NCBI GenBank assembly: GCA_947501325.1
Contig: CANMVC010000001.1
Coordinates: forward strand, 496,001-560,000
DNA from: an uncultured Sphingomonadaceae bacterium
GTDB lineage: Bacteria; Pseudomonadota; Alphaproteobacteria; Sphingomonadales; Sphingomonadaceae
Direction of reading: 5' to 3'
Length of the DNA: 64,000 nucleotides
A program made the translations under genes and the position numbers. The notes beneath the pieces are model-generated. The model worked only from the letters and a program-made list of their open reading frames with translations, had not been told where the DNA came from and searched no databases. Shown here piece by piece: positions 54,897-63,463 of the stretch (position 1 is its first letter; each line of letters opens with the position of its first letter).

Positions 54897-55670
54897 TCAC
54901 TCGATCCAATAGCCCACCACCTTCCAGCTTGCGTCCTCCCGAACCAGCGTCAAAGTCTCGGTGGCATTGGGTTTGTTTTCAAAGCTGGTTCGGAATTTGA
55001 CCATTTCATATCCGGACGGTGGCGCTGGGACGGCTTCCTGGCTGTTAGCCGTTCGCGAGAGCACTGCTCCCAAGGCTGGTTGAACCGCGCTGGCGGTCGA
55101 TGCCCATGCATCGCTGGTGTTGAGCGCCTTGAACGACTGTCCGGTGGCGTTCCAGCTATCGAGCCAGTTATAAGCATCAACTAGCGCCAGCCATTGCTGC
55201 GCCGATGTGATGACATCAGATGCGGGAAGCGCAGAGGAGGATGTTTCGGTCGCTGGTTCCACCTGGGCTGCCTCGACGGCTGGACCGGTATTTTGTGAGA
55301 GGGACGATAATGCAACTGCTGCAATTATAAAGGACATCATGATAACTCCTGTCAGCATGGCGAGGGGAATCCTCGATCCATGACCGTCTTCCGGTGTTCC
55401 ATGGGCTAACAGGTCCTCAGTACTTTCGGCTTCCCCCAAAAACCTGTCCGCTAGAAAACTGGGGTCGTCGCCTTCTTTTTCGAGCAACAGGCGCGCTGCT
55501 TGGCGGCTGCTGGAAACGGACATTTTCTGGCGCGCGTTGCGCAGCCGCTCGTTGATCGTATGCACCGACAGATCAAAATAGCGCGCGATGGTTTTTGTGT
55601 CATGGCCCCTGACCAGCAGCCGCAGCGTTTCCTTTTCTTTCTCGGTGAGGGCGGGATAGTCTTGGGACAT
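54897..55670 (-). CDS. Membrane-anchored LuxR-type HTH protein with C-terminal DUF4019-like domain
   Basis: LTEKEKETLRLLVRGHDTKTIARYFDLSVHTINERLRNARQKM; TM PLAMLTGVIMMSFIIAAVAL; C-terminal SAQQWLALVDAYNWLDSWNATGQSFK. Confidence 0.75.
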   Translation of the reverse strand: MSQDYPALTEKEKETLRLLVRGHDTKTIARYFDLSVHTINERLRNARQKMSVSSSRQAARLLLEKEGDDPSFLADRFLGEAESTEDLLAHGTPEDGHGSRIPLAMLTGVIMMSFIIAAVALSSLSQNTGPAVEAAQVEPATETSSSALPASDVITSAQQWLALVDAYNWLDSWNATGQSFKALNTSDAWASTASAVQPALGAVLSRTANSQEAVPAPPSGYEMVKFRTSFENKPNATETLTLVREDASWKVVGYWIE

Positions 55671-55887
55671 GGGCCTACCTGTGCTGGGGTCATTTGATGG
55701 CTACAGTCTAGGTGGCGGTCCGGCGAGGCACTACCCCAAAAAATTCGTGGTGTTGGTTACCGAGGGATGGTCACACGCTATCAACGAACAAGCACCAGCA
55801 GCTTTCCTACATAAAGTGCGCCTGACATAGGGTTTTGACGCTGGTCAAATCAACGCAACCGCGGCCGCATCTAAAACCGGTTGGTCG

Positions 55888-57687
55888 TCAGTTGATCTTC
55901 GCCCGCAGTGCAACGGTAAATTCCGAAGTCGGCGCAGGGGTGGCGAATATGCCTTTGGGATTGATGCAGATATAGGTGACCGCAGGGTCATAGCCGGTGG
56001 CCGGCTCATAGGTGCAGCTTGCGAACGAGATGGGCATGCCCGGCTGGTTGGAGAAAGCCACATCCCTCGCATAGTCAAAACTGAGGCCGCTCCCATTGTC
56101 GATAAAGGCCACGGGATCACTGCCGGGGAAATTATCGGGGCCGCCATCGTCAATATCGCCGTTGAAGAAGGTCAACTGGGCGGGCAGCTGGTCGATGACA
56201 AAAACGCTGTCTTCTCCGGCCGGGCCGCCGCCGACATTCTGGACGACAATCGTGTAAATCATATCTTCTACAGGAATAGAGAAACCGGTGCTGGTTCCGT
56301 TGGCGGTGTAAACGGAAGAGCTTTTCACGACATTCAGGCGCGCGGGATCGACGGGGGATGCCTGACCCAGCTCGGAAAAATTGCCTTGGCAATTGCCGGG
56401 GCCCCCAGCAATTGCCCCCCAATTGGGATCGCCGACGTCATTGCCCAGCACGCTGGTGCCGGCCGCGCCGCCGTTCAAGACCGGTGTTATCGCCACGCAG
56501 GTGGCACCGAACAGGCGGATTGCGCCGCCACCACCGCCGCCGCCTGTGCCATGGGCAAATTGCGTATTGGCTTCATCGCCACCGTCACCGCCAGCGACCC
56601 GAAAAACCGGAGAGCCCGACAAGCCTGATATCACCGACACGGCAATCGCCCCGCCCGCGCCGCCGCCGTCAGAGCCATTGGCATTATCGGCAAAGGCCGA
56701 AAGACCATCGGCAATCAGCTGCCCGCCTCCGCCAACAAGCTGACCCACCCGCAGGAAGATCAAACCGCCGCCAGCCCGCGAGCCGCCTGTGGCCGCCTGT
56801 TCCACTTCCGATCCGGAGCCGCCGCCACCGCCCATGAACAGGCGGTTATTAGGCGAATAATCCAATGTCTGTCCGCCAAGTCCACCAAATGCGCCGTCAT
56901 CATCACAGAGATCCAGCTCCCGGCCACCCAGGCCACCGGCACCAATATTTCCGCCGCCACCGCCGCCAGCATCGGTTATATTGCCGCCACCGCCGCCATT
57001 GCCGTTATGGCCCCGGCGGGCCGCATGGGACGCCGCGTTGGGAACAATGCCCTCGCCCTTGTTCCCCGTGCCCGCCTGAACGGAACCGGTATAATTGAAC
57101 TGGTCCGATGCACAGCTGTCAAACGGTGTGGTGGATGCCCTAGCCCCACCCAAAAATCCGCGCCCCGTGGCATCAATATTGGCATCCAGCGTCAGCGTGC
57201 CCGTCACATCAAATGCAACGACCCCGCCGGTTTGTCCGTTCCAGGGTTGCGGGACAACATTTTGGACCAGCGTCCCGCCATCGAAGACCGGCACGGTGAG
57301 CATCTGGACAGAACCGGCGGTGTTAAAGGCCACCGCAGGCGCCGTTTCCAGAGTAACCGAACTGCCCGCCACACTGAGTATTTTGACATATTCGAAGCGG
57401 CCGGCGCTATTATATGCGGTGACATCGCCATGGGCCGCGCTGTCGGTGCGCGTCACCGAGGCGCCTTTCATCTGAACGATCAGCGCGCGGCTATTAGCCG
57501 TAAATCCGGTGGTGGTGGACAGTTGAACGGTTGTCGATGAAATGGAGATAACGCGCGCATAATCATTAACCGCAACACCAGCAGGAGGAGATGTGGTTTG
57601 CGCATATGCCGCGACCGGCAGAAGCGCGGCGACCATCAGCAACCCGACAGCGCCTATTTCCCAAAACCATGCCCTGAAATCAAACAA
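55888..57687 (-). CDS. Large exported glycine-rich protein with C-terminal DUF11-like domain
   Basis: Signal sequence, GGGGG-rich central region, C-terminal VEDMIYTIVVQNVGGGPAGEDSVFVIDQLPAQLTFFNGDI. Confidence 0.7.
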   Translation of the reverse strand: MFDFRAWFWEIGAVGLLMVAALLPVAAYAQTTSPPAGVAVNDYARVISISSTTVQLSTTTGFTANSRALIVQMKGASVTRTDSAAHGDVTAYNSAGRFEYVKILSVAGSSVTLETAPAVAFNTAGSVQMLTVPVFDGGTLVQNVVPQPWNGQTGGVVAFDVTGTLTLDANIDATGRGFLGGARASTTPFDSCASDQFNYTGSVQAGTGNKGEGIVPNAASHAARRGHNGNGGGGGNITDAGGGGGGNIGAGGLGGRELDLCDDDGAFGGLGGQTLDYSPNNRLFMGGGGGSGSEVEQAATGGSRAGGGLIFLRVGQLVGGGGQLIADGLSAFADNANGSDGGGAGGAIAVSVISGLSGSPVFRVAGGDGGDEANTQFAHGTGGGGGGGAIRLFGATCVAITPVLNGGAAGTSVLGNDVGDPNWGAIAGGPGNCQGNFSELGQASPVDPARLNVVKSSSVYTANGTSTGFSIPVEDMIYTIVVQNVGGGPAGEDSVFVIDQLPAQLTFFNGDIDDGGPDNFPGSDPVAFIDNGSGLSFDYARDVAFSNQPGMPISFASCTYEPATGYDPAVTYICINPKGIFATPAPTSEFTVALRAKIN

Positions 57688-57877
57688 GCTTTCTCATCCC
57701 CCGATGCGTTATCCGCCTATGGGAATCAGATACGGTCGTTACAAACCGGAATTAACCCAAATTGGGTCTAATTGTGCTTTCGTCAAAGAACAGACGCTTG
57801 ACACTGGTCAATCTGAGCGCGGGCGCTCCATTGCCGATGATCCATCGCACGCCAACACTTAAAGGCGCGATTCTGAC

Positions 57878-58417
57878 CTAAGCGTCGCTCTGCCCGCGTT
57901 GTCCCAATACCGTGTTTTCCATGCGGATCCGATGGCGCAACAGGATTGCGTTCAGGATAGAGAATAGCAACGCCACCCATGGCAACCCCATCAACAGCGG
58001 CACTATCGCAATTTCGAGCACCACGACCAGATAGTTGGGATGGCTGAGAAATTTATAGGGCCCGCGCTTCACCTTGTCGAAATGCGGAGCTGATATGATT
58101 CGCGTTGTCCACCAGCGACCGATAGATGCCAAGGTCCAGACGCGCAGGATTTGGGTGCCGACAAACAGCGCCAGCAACAGGGGGTTCAGCTCCAGCAACG
58201 GATCGACCAGCAGGAAGATGATGGCGAGCCATGCGCTGTGGAGAAAGATAAACCAGTGATAATGGTCGGCGCCAAATTCCTCGCCGCCTTCTGACAGCAA
58301 ACGCTTGGTGTTGCGATTGGCATAAACCAACTCACCCAGCCGCTGAGCCACTATATAGAGCAATACCCATGTCACCCAGGTGGGAGCGGTTGTAAAAATA
58401 GCACCTAGACCGTCCAT
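57878..58417 (-). CDS. Isoprenylcysteine carboxyl methyltransferase (ICMT) family protein
   Basis: GPYKFLSHPNYLVVVLEIAIVPLL and multi-TM; starts at the base adjacent to the PKS stop. Confidence 0.85.
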   Translation of the reverse strand: MDGLGAIFTTAPTWVTWVLLYIVAQRLGELVYANRNTKRLLSEGGEEFGADHYHWFIFLHSAWLAIIFLLVDPLLELNPLLLALFVGTQILRVWTLASIGRWWTTRIISAPHFDKVKRGPYKFLSHPNYLVVVLEIAIVPLLMGLPWVALLFSILNAILLRHRIRMENTVLGQRGQSDA

Positions 58418-59467
58418 TTAGAGTCCTTCCACCGGGTCCAAAATGCCCAGCACGGAGGTAAATCCCGGGCCTAGCGCGGTCAACAATATCGGTTTCTTAG
58501 GGTTACTGCTGAGTATTTTCTCCAGCACGAACAGCACGGTCGGCGAAGACATATTGCCATGATGTTTCAGAATTTCACGCGTGGCCGGAATTCCTGCCAG
58601 GTCGGGTGCAAAATAATCTTCCAATGCTTCGACCACGCGGCCGCCGCCAGGGTGGCACGCGGGCTCTCCCAGATCGGATTTTTCGAGACCCTGATCCTGC
58701 AGAAATGCGTCGCAAAAGGGCGTAAAATCTTTGGTCACAAAAGTCGGAATATCGCGCGCCAGAACCAGATCAAATCCGGTATCACCTATGTCCCAGCCCA
58801 TCATGTCGCGGGTGTCCGGCCAGGTCTTCTGGCCAAATGCCCGAAAAGACGGCGCTGCCCCCTGCCCGCCTTGACCGCTGAGTATGGCGGCAGCGCAGCC
58901 ATCGGCAAAAAGCGCGGTGGCAATCATATTCTTTTTGTCAAACTGGCTATAGTCGTAGGACAGGCTGCAAAGCTCCAGAGAGATCATCAGAACATTCTGG
59001 CCGCCACCCGCATCCGCCAGATCATTCGCCAGTCGTAGACCCAATATTCCGCCCGCACAGCCGTAGCCAAAGACCGGGACAGTCTGCACCGACTGGCGAA
59101 AGCCCATGGTCTCGATCAATCGGCTGGGTATGGAAGGTGTCATCGTACCGGTGGTGGAAATCATCACGATCGCATCGATATCCATCGGCTTCAGAGCGGC
59201 TTTTTCCAAGGCCGCTGTCGCCGACCGTTCGGCAAGCACCCTACCCACCTGATCATAAATTCCTGCGCGGTCCGACCAGCCGCGCTGCTTGAGATAATAA
59301 TCGGGTTCGCGCGCAATATAGCGATGATCGATCCCGCTATTACCCAATATCTGTTTTAGCCGGGCCGGCAGTGCAGCCCCGCGCGCCTTCGCCAGAACTG
59401 CCAGAACATCCTCTTGGCTGATCTTGTGATCCGGAAGAGCGGTCGCGATGGATTTCAGTTGGGACAT
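58418..59467 (-). CDS. Type III polyketide synthase (chalcone/stilbene synthase family)
   Basis: Cys (VFGYGCAGGI), His (PACHPGGGRVVEAL), Asn (LKHHGNMSSPTVLFVL) catalytic triad. Confidence 0.93.
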   Translation of the reverse strand: MSQLKSIATALPDHKISQEDVLAVLAKARGAALPARLKQILGNSGIDHRYIAREPDYYLKQRGWSDRAGIYDQVGRVLAERSATAALEKAALKPMDIDAIVMISTTGTMTPSIPSRLIETMGFRQSVQTVPVFGYGCAGGILGLRLANDLADAGGGQNVLMISLELCSLSYDYSQFDKKNMIATALFADGCAAAILSGQGGQGAAPSFRAFGQKTWPDTRDMMGWDIGDTGFDLVLARDIPTFVTKDFTPFCDAFLQDQGLEKSDLGEPACHPGGGRVVEALEDYFAPDLAGIPATREILKHHGNMSSPTVLFVLEKILSSNPKKPILLTALGPGFTSVLGILDPVEGL

Positions 59468-59633
59468 GGGACATATTCGCGCTGCATGACTAAGCTGTTA
59501 CACATAGCTGTTTCAGAAACAAAAGAATAATCTCCACACTGCCCGAACAGACGTATCGCTGATATTCCCGTTGCGAACTGGAGAAGATGGGTTAGCATAG
59601 CACATAAAAGGGAAGGTTATAGCAATCGCCGGT

Positions 59634-60668
59634 TTGGATTTGGTATTTGTCGATATGACATTGCGTCTGCTCGCCATTGGCGGGCAGATCATGATCATCG
59701 TTATCTTGATCGCTGGCAAGATACGTACGAACCTCAAAATCGCAGCCATTGGTCTGCTGGTCAGTTCCATGGCCTATATCATTAACTCCTCCGGCTTTTC
59801 TCCCGACAAAGGCCTTTTGGAAATTGTCGTTGATTTCATGTCGGTATCCACAACCATCTGGGCATGGGTGTTTGGCCACCAGCTGTTTGAACGCCCCATC
59901 AACAAGAAGATTCTGATCGGCGCTTCGCTCATCCTGTTATTATTATGGGGCACCACAAACCTGCCCATGGTTGACCGATGGCTGACATTTGATGCCATCC
60001 GCATTGTTTCACTGGCCTTGATTGTCCATTTGCTGATTGTCGCGATTGGCGGCAGGGCGGATGATCTGGTCGAGAAACGCAGACTGATCAGCACCTTTTT
60101 GCCATTTTTGATCGGGTTGCAGGTCGGCGGTGTACTCATCGTCGAATTGCTTTTCGGTGGCCATAGTGTCCCGTTGGCAGCATCGGTGGTGAACGCTGCT
60201 TTTATCTTTTTACTGGTATTATGCGCCGGCTCTGCGCTGCTCATTGTTGAACCGGAAGTTCTGGTCGAGCGTGGCTATTCGCCAGCCAAAACATATACGT
60301 CCGCAAATCTGTCCCCGAGCGAAAGCGTTTTGCATGACAAGCTGATCGCAGCGATGGAGGATGGCCAATATCGCATCCCCTCGCTTACCATCGCCACACT
60401 GGCTTCCCAACTGGACACGCAGGAACATCGGCTGCGCGCGCTGATCAACAAACAGCTTGGCCACCGCAATTTCTCATCCTTCCTCAACGGCTATCGAATC
60501 GCCGAGGCGAAAGAAAAACTAGCCGATCGCGCGCTGGTGGACCTGCCTATTCTGACCATCGCGATGGACTTGGGCTATGGGTCGCTGGCGCCGTTCAACC
60601 GCGCCTTTCGCGCCGAAACCGGCCTGACACCTAGTGATTTTAGAAAAGCAGCGATTGATCAAAATTGA
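59634..60668 (+). CDS. AraC family transcriptional regulator with N-terminal membrane domain
   Basis: Six to seven hydrophobic segments then LRALINKQLGHRNFSSFLNGYRIAEAKEKLAD...IAMDLGYGSLAPFNRAFRAETGLTPSDFRK; start may be TTG 59634 or ATG 59655. Confidence 0.9.
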   Translation: MDLVFVDMTLRLLAIGGQIMIIVILIAGKIRTNLKIAAIGLLVSSMAYIINSSGFSPDKGLLEIVVDFMSVSTTIWAWVFGHQLFERPINKKILIGASLILLLLWGTTNLPMVDRWLTFDAIRIVSLALIVHLLIVAIGGRADDLVEKRRLISTFLPFLIGLQVGGVLIVELLFGGHSVPLAASVVNAAFIFLLVLCAGSALLIVEPEVLVERGYSPAKTYTSANLSPSESVLHDKLIAAMEDGQYRIPSLTIATLASQLDTQEHRLRALINKQLGHRNFSSFLNGYRIAEAKEKLADRALVDLPILTIAMDLGYGSLAPFNRAFRAETGLTPSDFRKAAIDQN

Positions 60669-60681
60669 AATAGTCTGATCA

Positions 60682-60720
60682 TTTTCAAAATTGCACAGCA
60701 TTTTTCGACATTGCAGAGAA
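60682..60720 (+). promoter_or_regulatory. Candidate AraC-type activator direct repeats (20-bp period)
   Basis: TTTTCAAAATTGCACAGCA and TTTTCGACATTGCAGAGAA, 15/19 identical. Confidence 0.5.
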
Positions 60721-60768
60721 ACATCCCATCCTTCCTGCCACTTTGCCTTCATCGAACAACATTAAGAC

Positions 60769-61641
60769 ATGGTGGAGAAGCAAATGCCCGGAATATTCAA
60801 CGACATAGTGGATCATATGATCGGCGCCTTTACCTTTGATCTCGGGCGCTACCTGATTGCAGCAGGCGCCTTGTCTTTGATTCTCTGGGCCTTTGGCAAA
60901 TGGAGCGCGGCCCGGCGCATCCAGTCTCGCAAGGCGAGCATCGCCGATTATAAACGGGAGTTCTTCTCTTCCATGCGGACCGTACTCGTTTTCGGTCTTA
61001 CGACCATCAGCACAGTGTTGCTGGAAGCGTCCGGCTGGATCACCGTCATGACTGGCCAGATCAACTGGCCGCTATTTGTCATTCAGCTTCTGGCGATGAT
61101 CGTTGCCCATGATGCCTATTTCTATTGGATGCACCGTTGGCTGCACACCAAAACCATGTTCCGCTTTTCCCACCTGCACCATCACAAGTCGCGTACACCC
61201 ACCCCTTGGGCGGCCTATAGCTTCTCCTCATTCGAGGCGATGACCGAAGCAGCCTTTGTACCCATTTATGTGTTTATCGTCTCGGTTCTGTTCGACGGCA
61301 TGTATCCGTTCGCGATCTTCCTGTTCCTTGCGCATATGATTGTGCGCAATGTCATGGGCCATGCCGGCGTAGAGCTGTTCCCAGCTGGCTGGACGCGCAA
61401 CAAATATGTTGGCTGGATGACGACCACCACCCATCATGATCTCCACCATAGTCAGGGCAACAGCAATTTCGGTCTCTATTTCACCTGGTGGGACCGGATG
61501 ATGGGAACCGAGCATCCCGATTACGAAGCCCGCTTTAACGCCGTGGCTAAACCAATCCGGCTTTCGGTTAGCGCAACGGCCAATATCTGCATTGCCGCCT
61601 TCTCGCTGCTGGCCGTCGCGACGACTGCCAATCTCATCTGA
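60769..61641 (+). CDS. Sterol desaturase / fatty acid hydroxylase superfamily protein
   Basis: Histidine boxes HDAYFYWMHRWLH, HLHHH, HHDLHHSQ; several TMs. Confidence 0.92.
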   Translation: MVEKQMPGIFNDIVDHMIGAFTFDLGRYLIAAGALSLILWAFGKWSAARRIQSRKASIADYKREFFSSMRTVLVFGLTTISTVLLEASGWITVMTGQINWPLFVIQLLAMIVAHDAYFYWMHRWLHTKTMFRFSHLHHHKSRTPTPWAAYSFSSFEAMTEAAFVPIYVFIVSVLFDGMYPFAIFLFLAHMIVRNVMGHAGVELFPAGWTRNKYVGWMTTTTHHDLHHSQGNSNFGLYFTWWDRMMGTEHPDYEARFNAVAKPIRLSVSATANICIAAFSLLAVATTANLI

Positions 61642-61880
61642 CCAGCTCGACAGCGAAATGAAGATTTACATCTTTCCTACAAAGGCCCGCCTATGATATG
61701 GTCACCTATGGTCATCCCAAATCTTGAAAGGGGAAGGATGACCATTATGTTGCAGAGCAACGTGAAATATATTTTTTGCCGATTCTGTGCATTTTCTGTA
61801 TAAACTGACGGAAAGACATATCGTCATAAATTGACATAACTATCTGGCAGGCCAGAGATTTACCTCAAATTTCCGATTTA

Positions 61881-61895
61881 TGTTGCACTGCAACA
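61881..61895. promoter_or_regulatory. PhaR-like palindromic box upstream of phasin
   Basis: TGTTGCA-C-TGCAACA perfect palindrome; related motifs at 61750-61760 (TTGCAGAGCAA) and 61929-61944 (TTGTGCACTGCAACAA). Confidence 0.6.
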
Positions 61896-61960
61896 TTTTT
61901 CCTTGACTTAGCCGTCAGTCATTGCTAATTGTGCACTGCAACAAACAATTGGAAGCAAAG

Positions 61961-62842
61961 ATGGCTGATACAAAAACAACTGATACAAAGGCTGTTCCGG
62001 CTGCTGAAAAGCCCGCGAGCCTCTCTGCTGAAGCGGCTTATGCTGCCGCAGCATCCGCAGAACCTGTAACCGCTGATAAGGCGTCTGCTGAACAAGCAGC
62101 TGCCAAACCAGCGCCAAAGACCACATCAACGACTGCGGCTGCAAAGCCGGTCGCTGCTGCGGCAACAACAACGGCTTCAAAACCCGCTGCAACGAAGCCT
62201 GCAGCAAAAAAGGCAGCTCCGAAAAAAGCTGCTCCAAAAAAGACGGCGACGAAGCGCAAAGCCGCTCCAAAGCGCGCCGCAACAACCACCAAAAAGACAG
62301 TAACTAAAGGAACGAAAAAAATGGCAACCGCAACAAAACGCCCGACCGCAACAAAACGCGTCGTGAAAAACACCAAGGCCGCTAACACCAAAGCCGCCAA
62401 CAAAGCGAAAACCGCTGCTGAAACACTTGGCAGCCGTTTTGAGAAGCTGACCGCAACTGCTCAGGAACGCGCTAAAATTGCTGCTGACCGTGCTGTTGAA
62501 GTCTCCAAAAGCGCTGTTGAATTCAACCGTATCAATGTTGAAACCCTGATCGAAACCGGCAAAATCACTGCTAAAGGCGCTCAGGAAATCGGCAAAACCA
62601 ACATGAAATATACCCGCGAAAATTTCGTGGAAGCCAGCCGCGCTTTGCAAGGTGTTTTCAGCGTAACAACGCCGAAGGACCTTTTTGAAAAGCAGGCCGA
62701 CTATCTGCGCAATGGCATGGACCGGGTTGTTGACCAGACTTCAAACAACATGGATGCTGTCACCAAATTGGCTGGCAAAGCTTATCAGCCAATCGCTGAT
62801 CGCGTTAGCACCATCCGCAAGGAATTGAAAAAAGCCGCTTAA
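61961..62842 (+). CDS. Phasin family protein with histone H1-like N-terminal region
   Basis: Lys/Ala/Pro-rich KPAAKKAAPKKAAPKKTATKRKAAPKRAATTTKK followed by a phasin helical domain; start chosen at MADTKTT. Confidence 0.85.
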   Translation: MADTKTTDTKAVPAAEKPASLSAEAAYAAAASAEPVTADKASAEQAAAKPAPKTTSTTAAAKPVAAAATTTASKPAATKPAAKKAAPKKAAPKKTATKRKAAPKRAATTTKKTVTKGTKKMATATKRPTATKRVVKNTKAANTKAANKAKTAAETLGSRFEKLTATAQERAKIAADRAVEVSKSAVEFNRINVETLIETGKITAKGAQEIGKTNMKYTRENFVEASRALQGVFSVTTPKDLFEKQADYLRNGMDRVVDQTSNNMDAVTKLAGKAYQPIADRVSTIRKELKKAA

Positions 62843-62862
62843 GCCGCTTTTATCATCATGCA

Positions 62863-62895
62863 AAAGGCCGTTCCCGAGGGAGCGGCCTTTTTCAT
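62863..62895 (+). terminator. Terminator of the phasin gene
   Basis: AAAGGCCGTTCCC-gagg-GAGCGGCCTTTTTC stem-loop plus T run. Confidence 0.75.
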
Positions 62896-63080
62896 TTGTG
62901 CCGTAATCAGACGATTTGTCGTAAAATCATCGCGGATTGATCAATCCGCCACTTGCCCTCGGGGGTTAAAATACCATATCCTGTGGAACATGATTAAAGC
63001 AGAGATTCTCTCCCCCATATCGTTCGACGCCGACCCGCTCCACTTCCCGGCTAGAGAAGCCTTTGGGCTGGTCGAGCTTA

Positions 63081-63433
63081 TGGCCGGGGATGACGATGAT
63101 GATGGCGCCGGTGACAATGGCACCGGAGACGGCGACGATACCAATATTGGCATCGCGACGAAAACGCGGACCAAGACCAAGAAGCCCAATCCTTATAAAG
63201 TTCTGATCCTCAACGACGACTACACACCGATGGAGTTTGTCGTGCTCGTGCTGAAGCGCTTTTTCCAGATGGATATCGATGAAGCCACCCGGGTTATGCT
63301 TCATGTTCATCAAAAAGGCGTCGGCGTTTGCGGGACGTTTAGCTACGAAGTCGCCGAGACCAAGGTCACCCAGGTCATGGACTTTGCACGCAAAAACCAG
63401 CATCCATTGCAGTGCACTTTAGAAAAAGCCTGA
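63081..63433 (+). CDS. clpS: ATP-dependent Clp protease adaptor ClpS
   Basis: [62 protein letters not shown]; start chosen at MAGDDDD, upstream starts possible. Confidence 0.95.
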
Positions 63434-63463
63434 ACCCACACCCAAATATGTAAGGAAATAGCG

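Noticed and set aside
56358-56837. Arg/His/Pro-rich plus-strand ORFs opposite the glycine-rich protein
   Set aside because: Reverse complements of GGC/GGT repeats; low complexity artefact
61908-62285. Leu/Gln/Ala-rich minus-strand ORFs opposite the phasin
   Set aside because: Shadow of the Lys/Ala-rich low-complexity coding region
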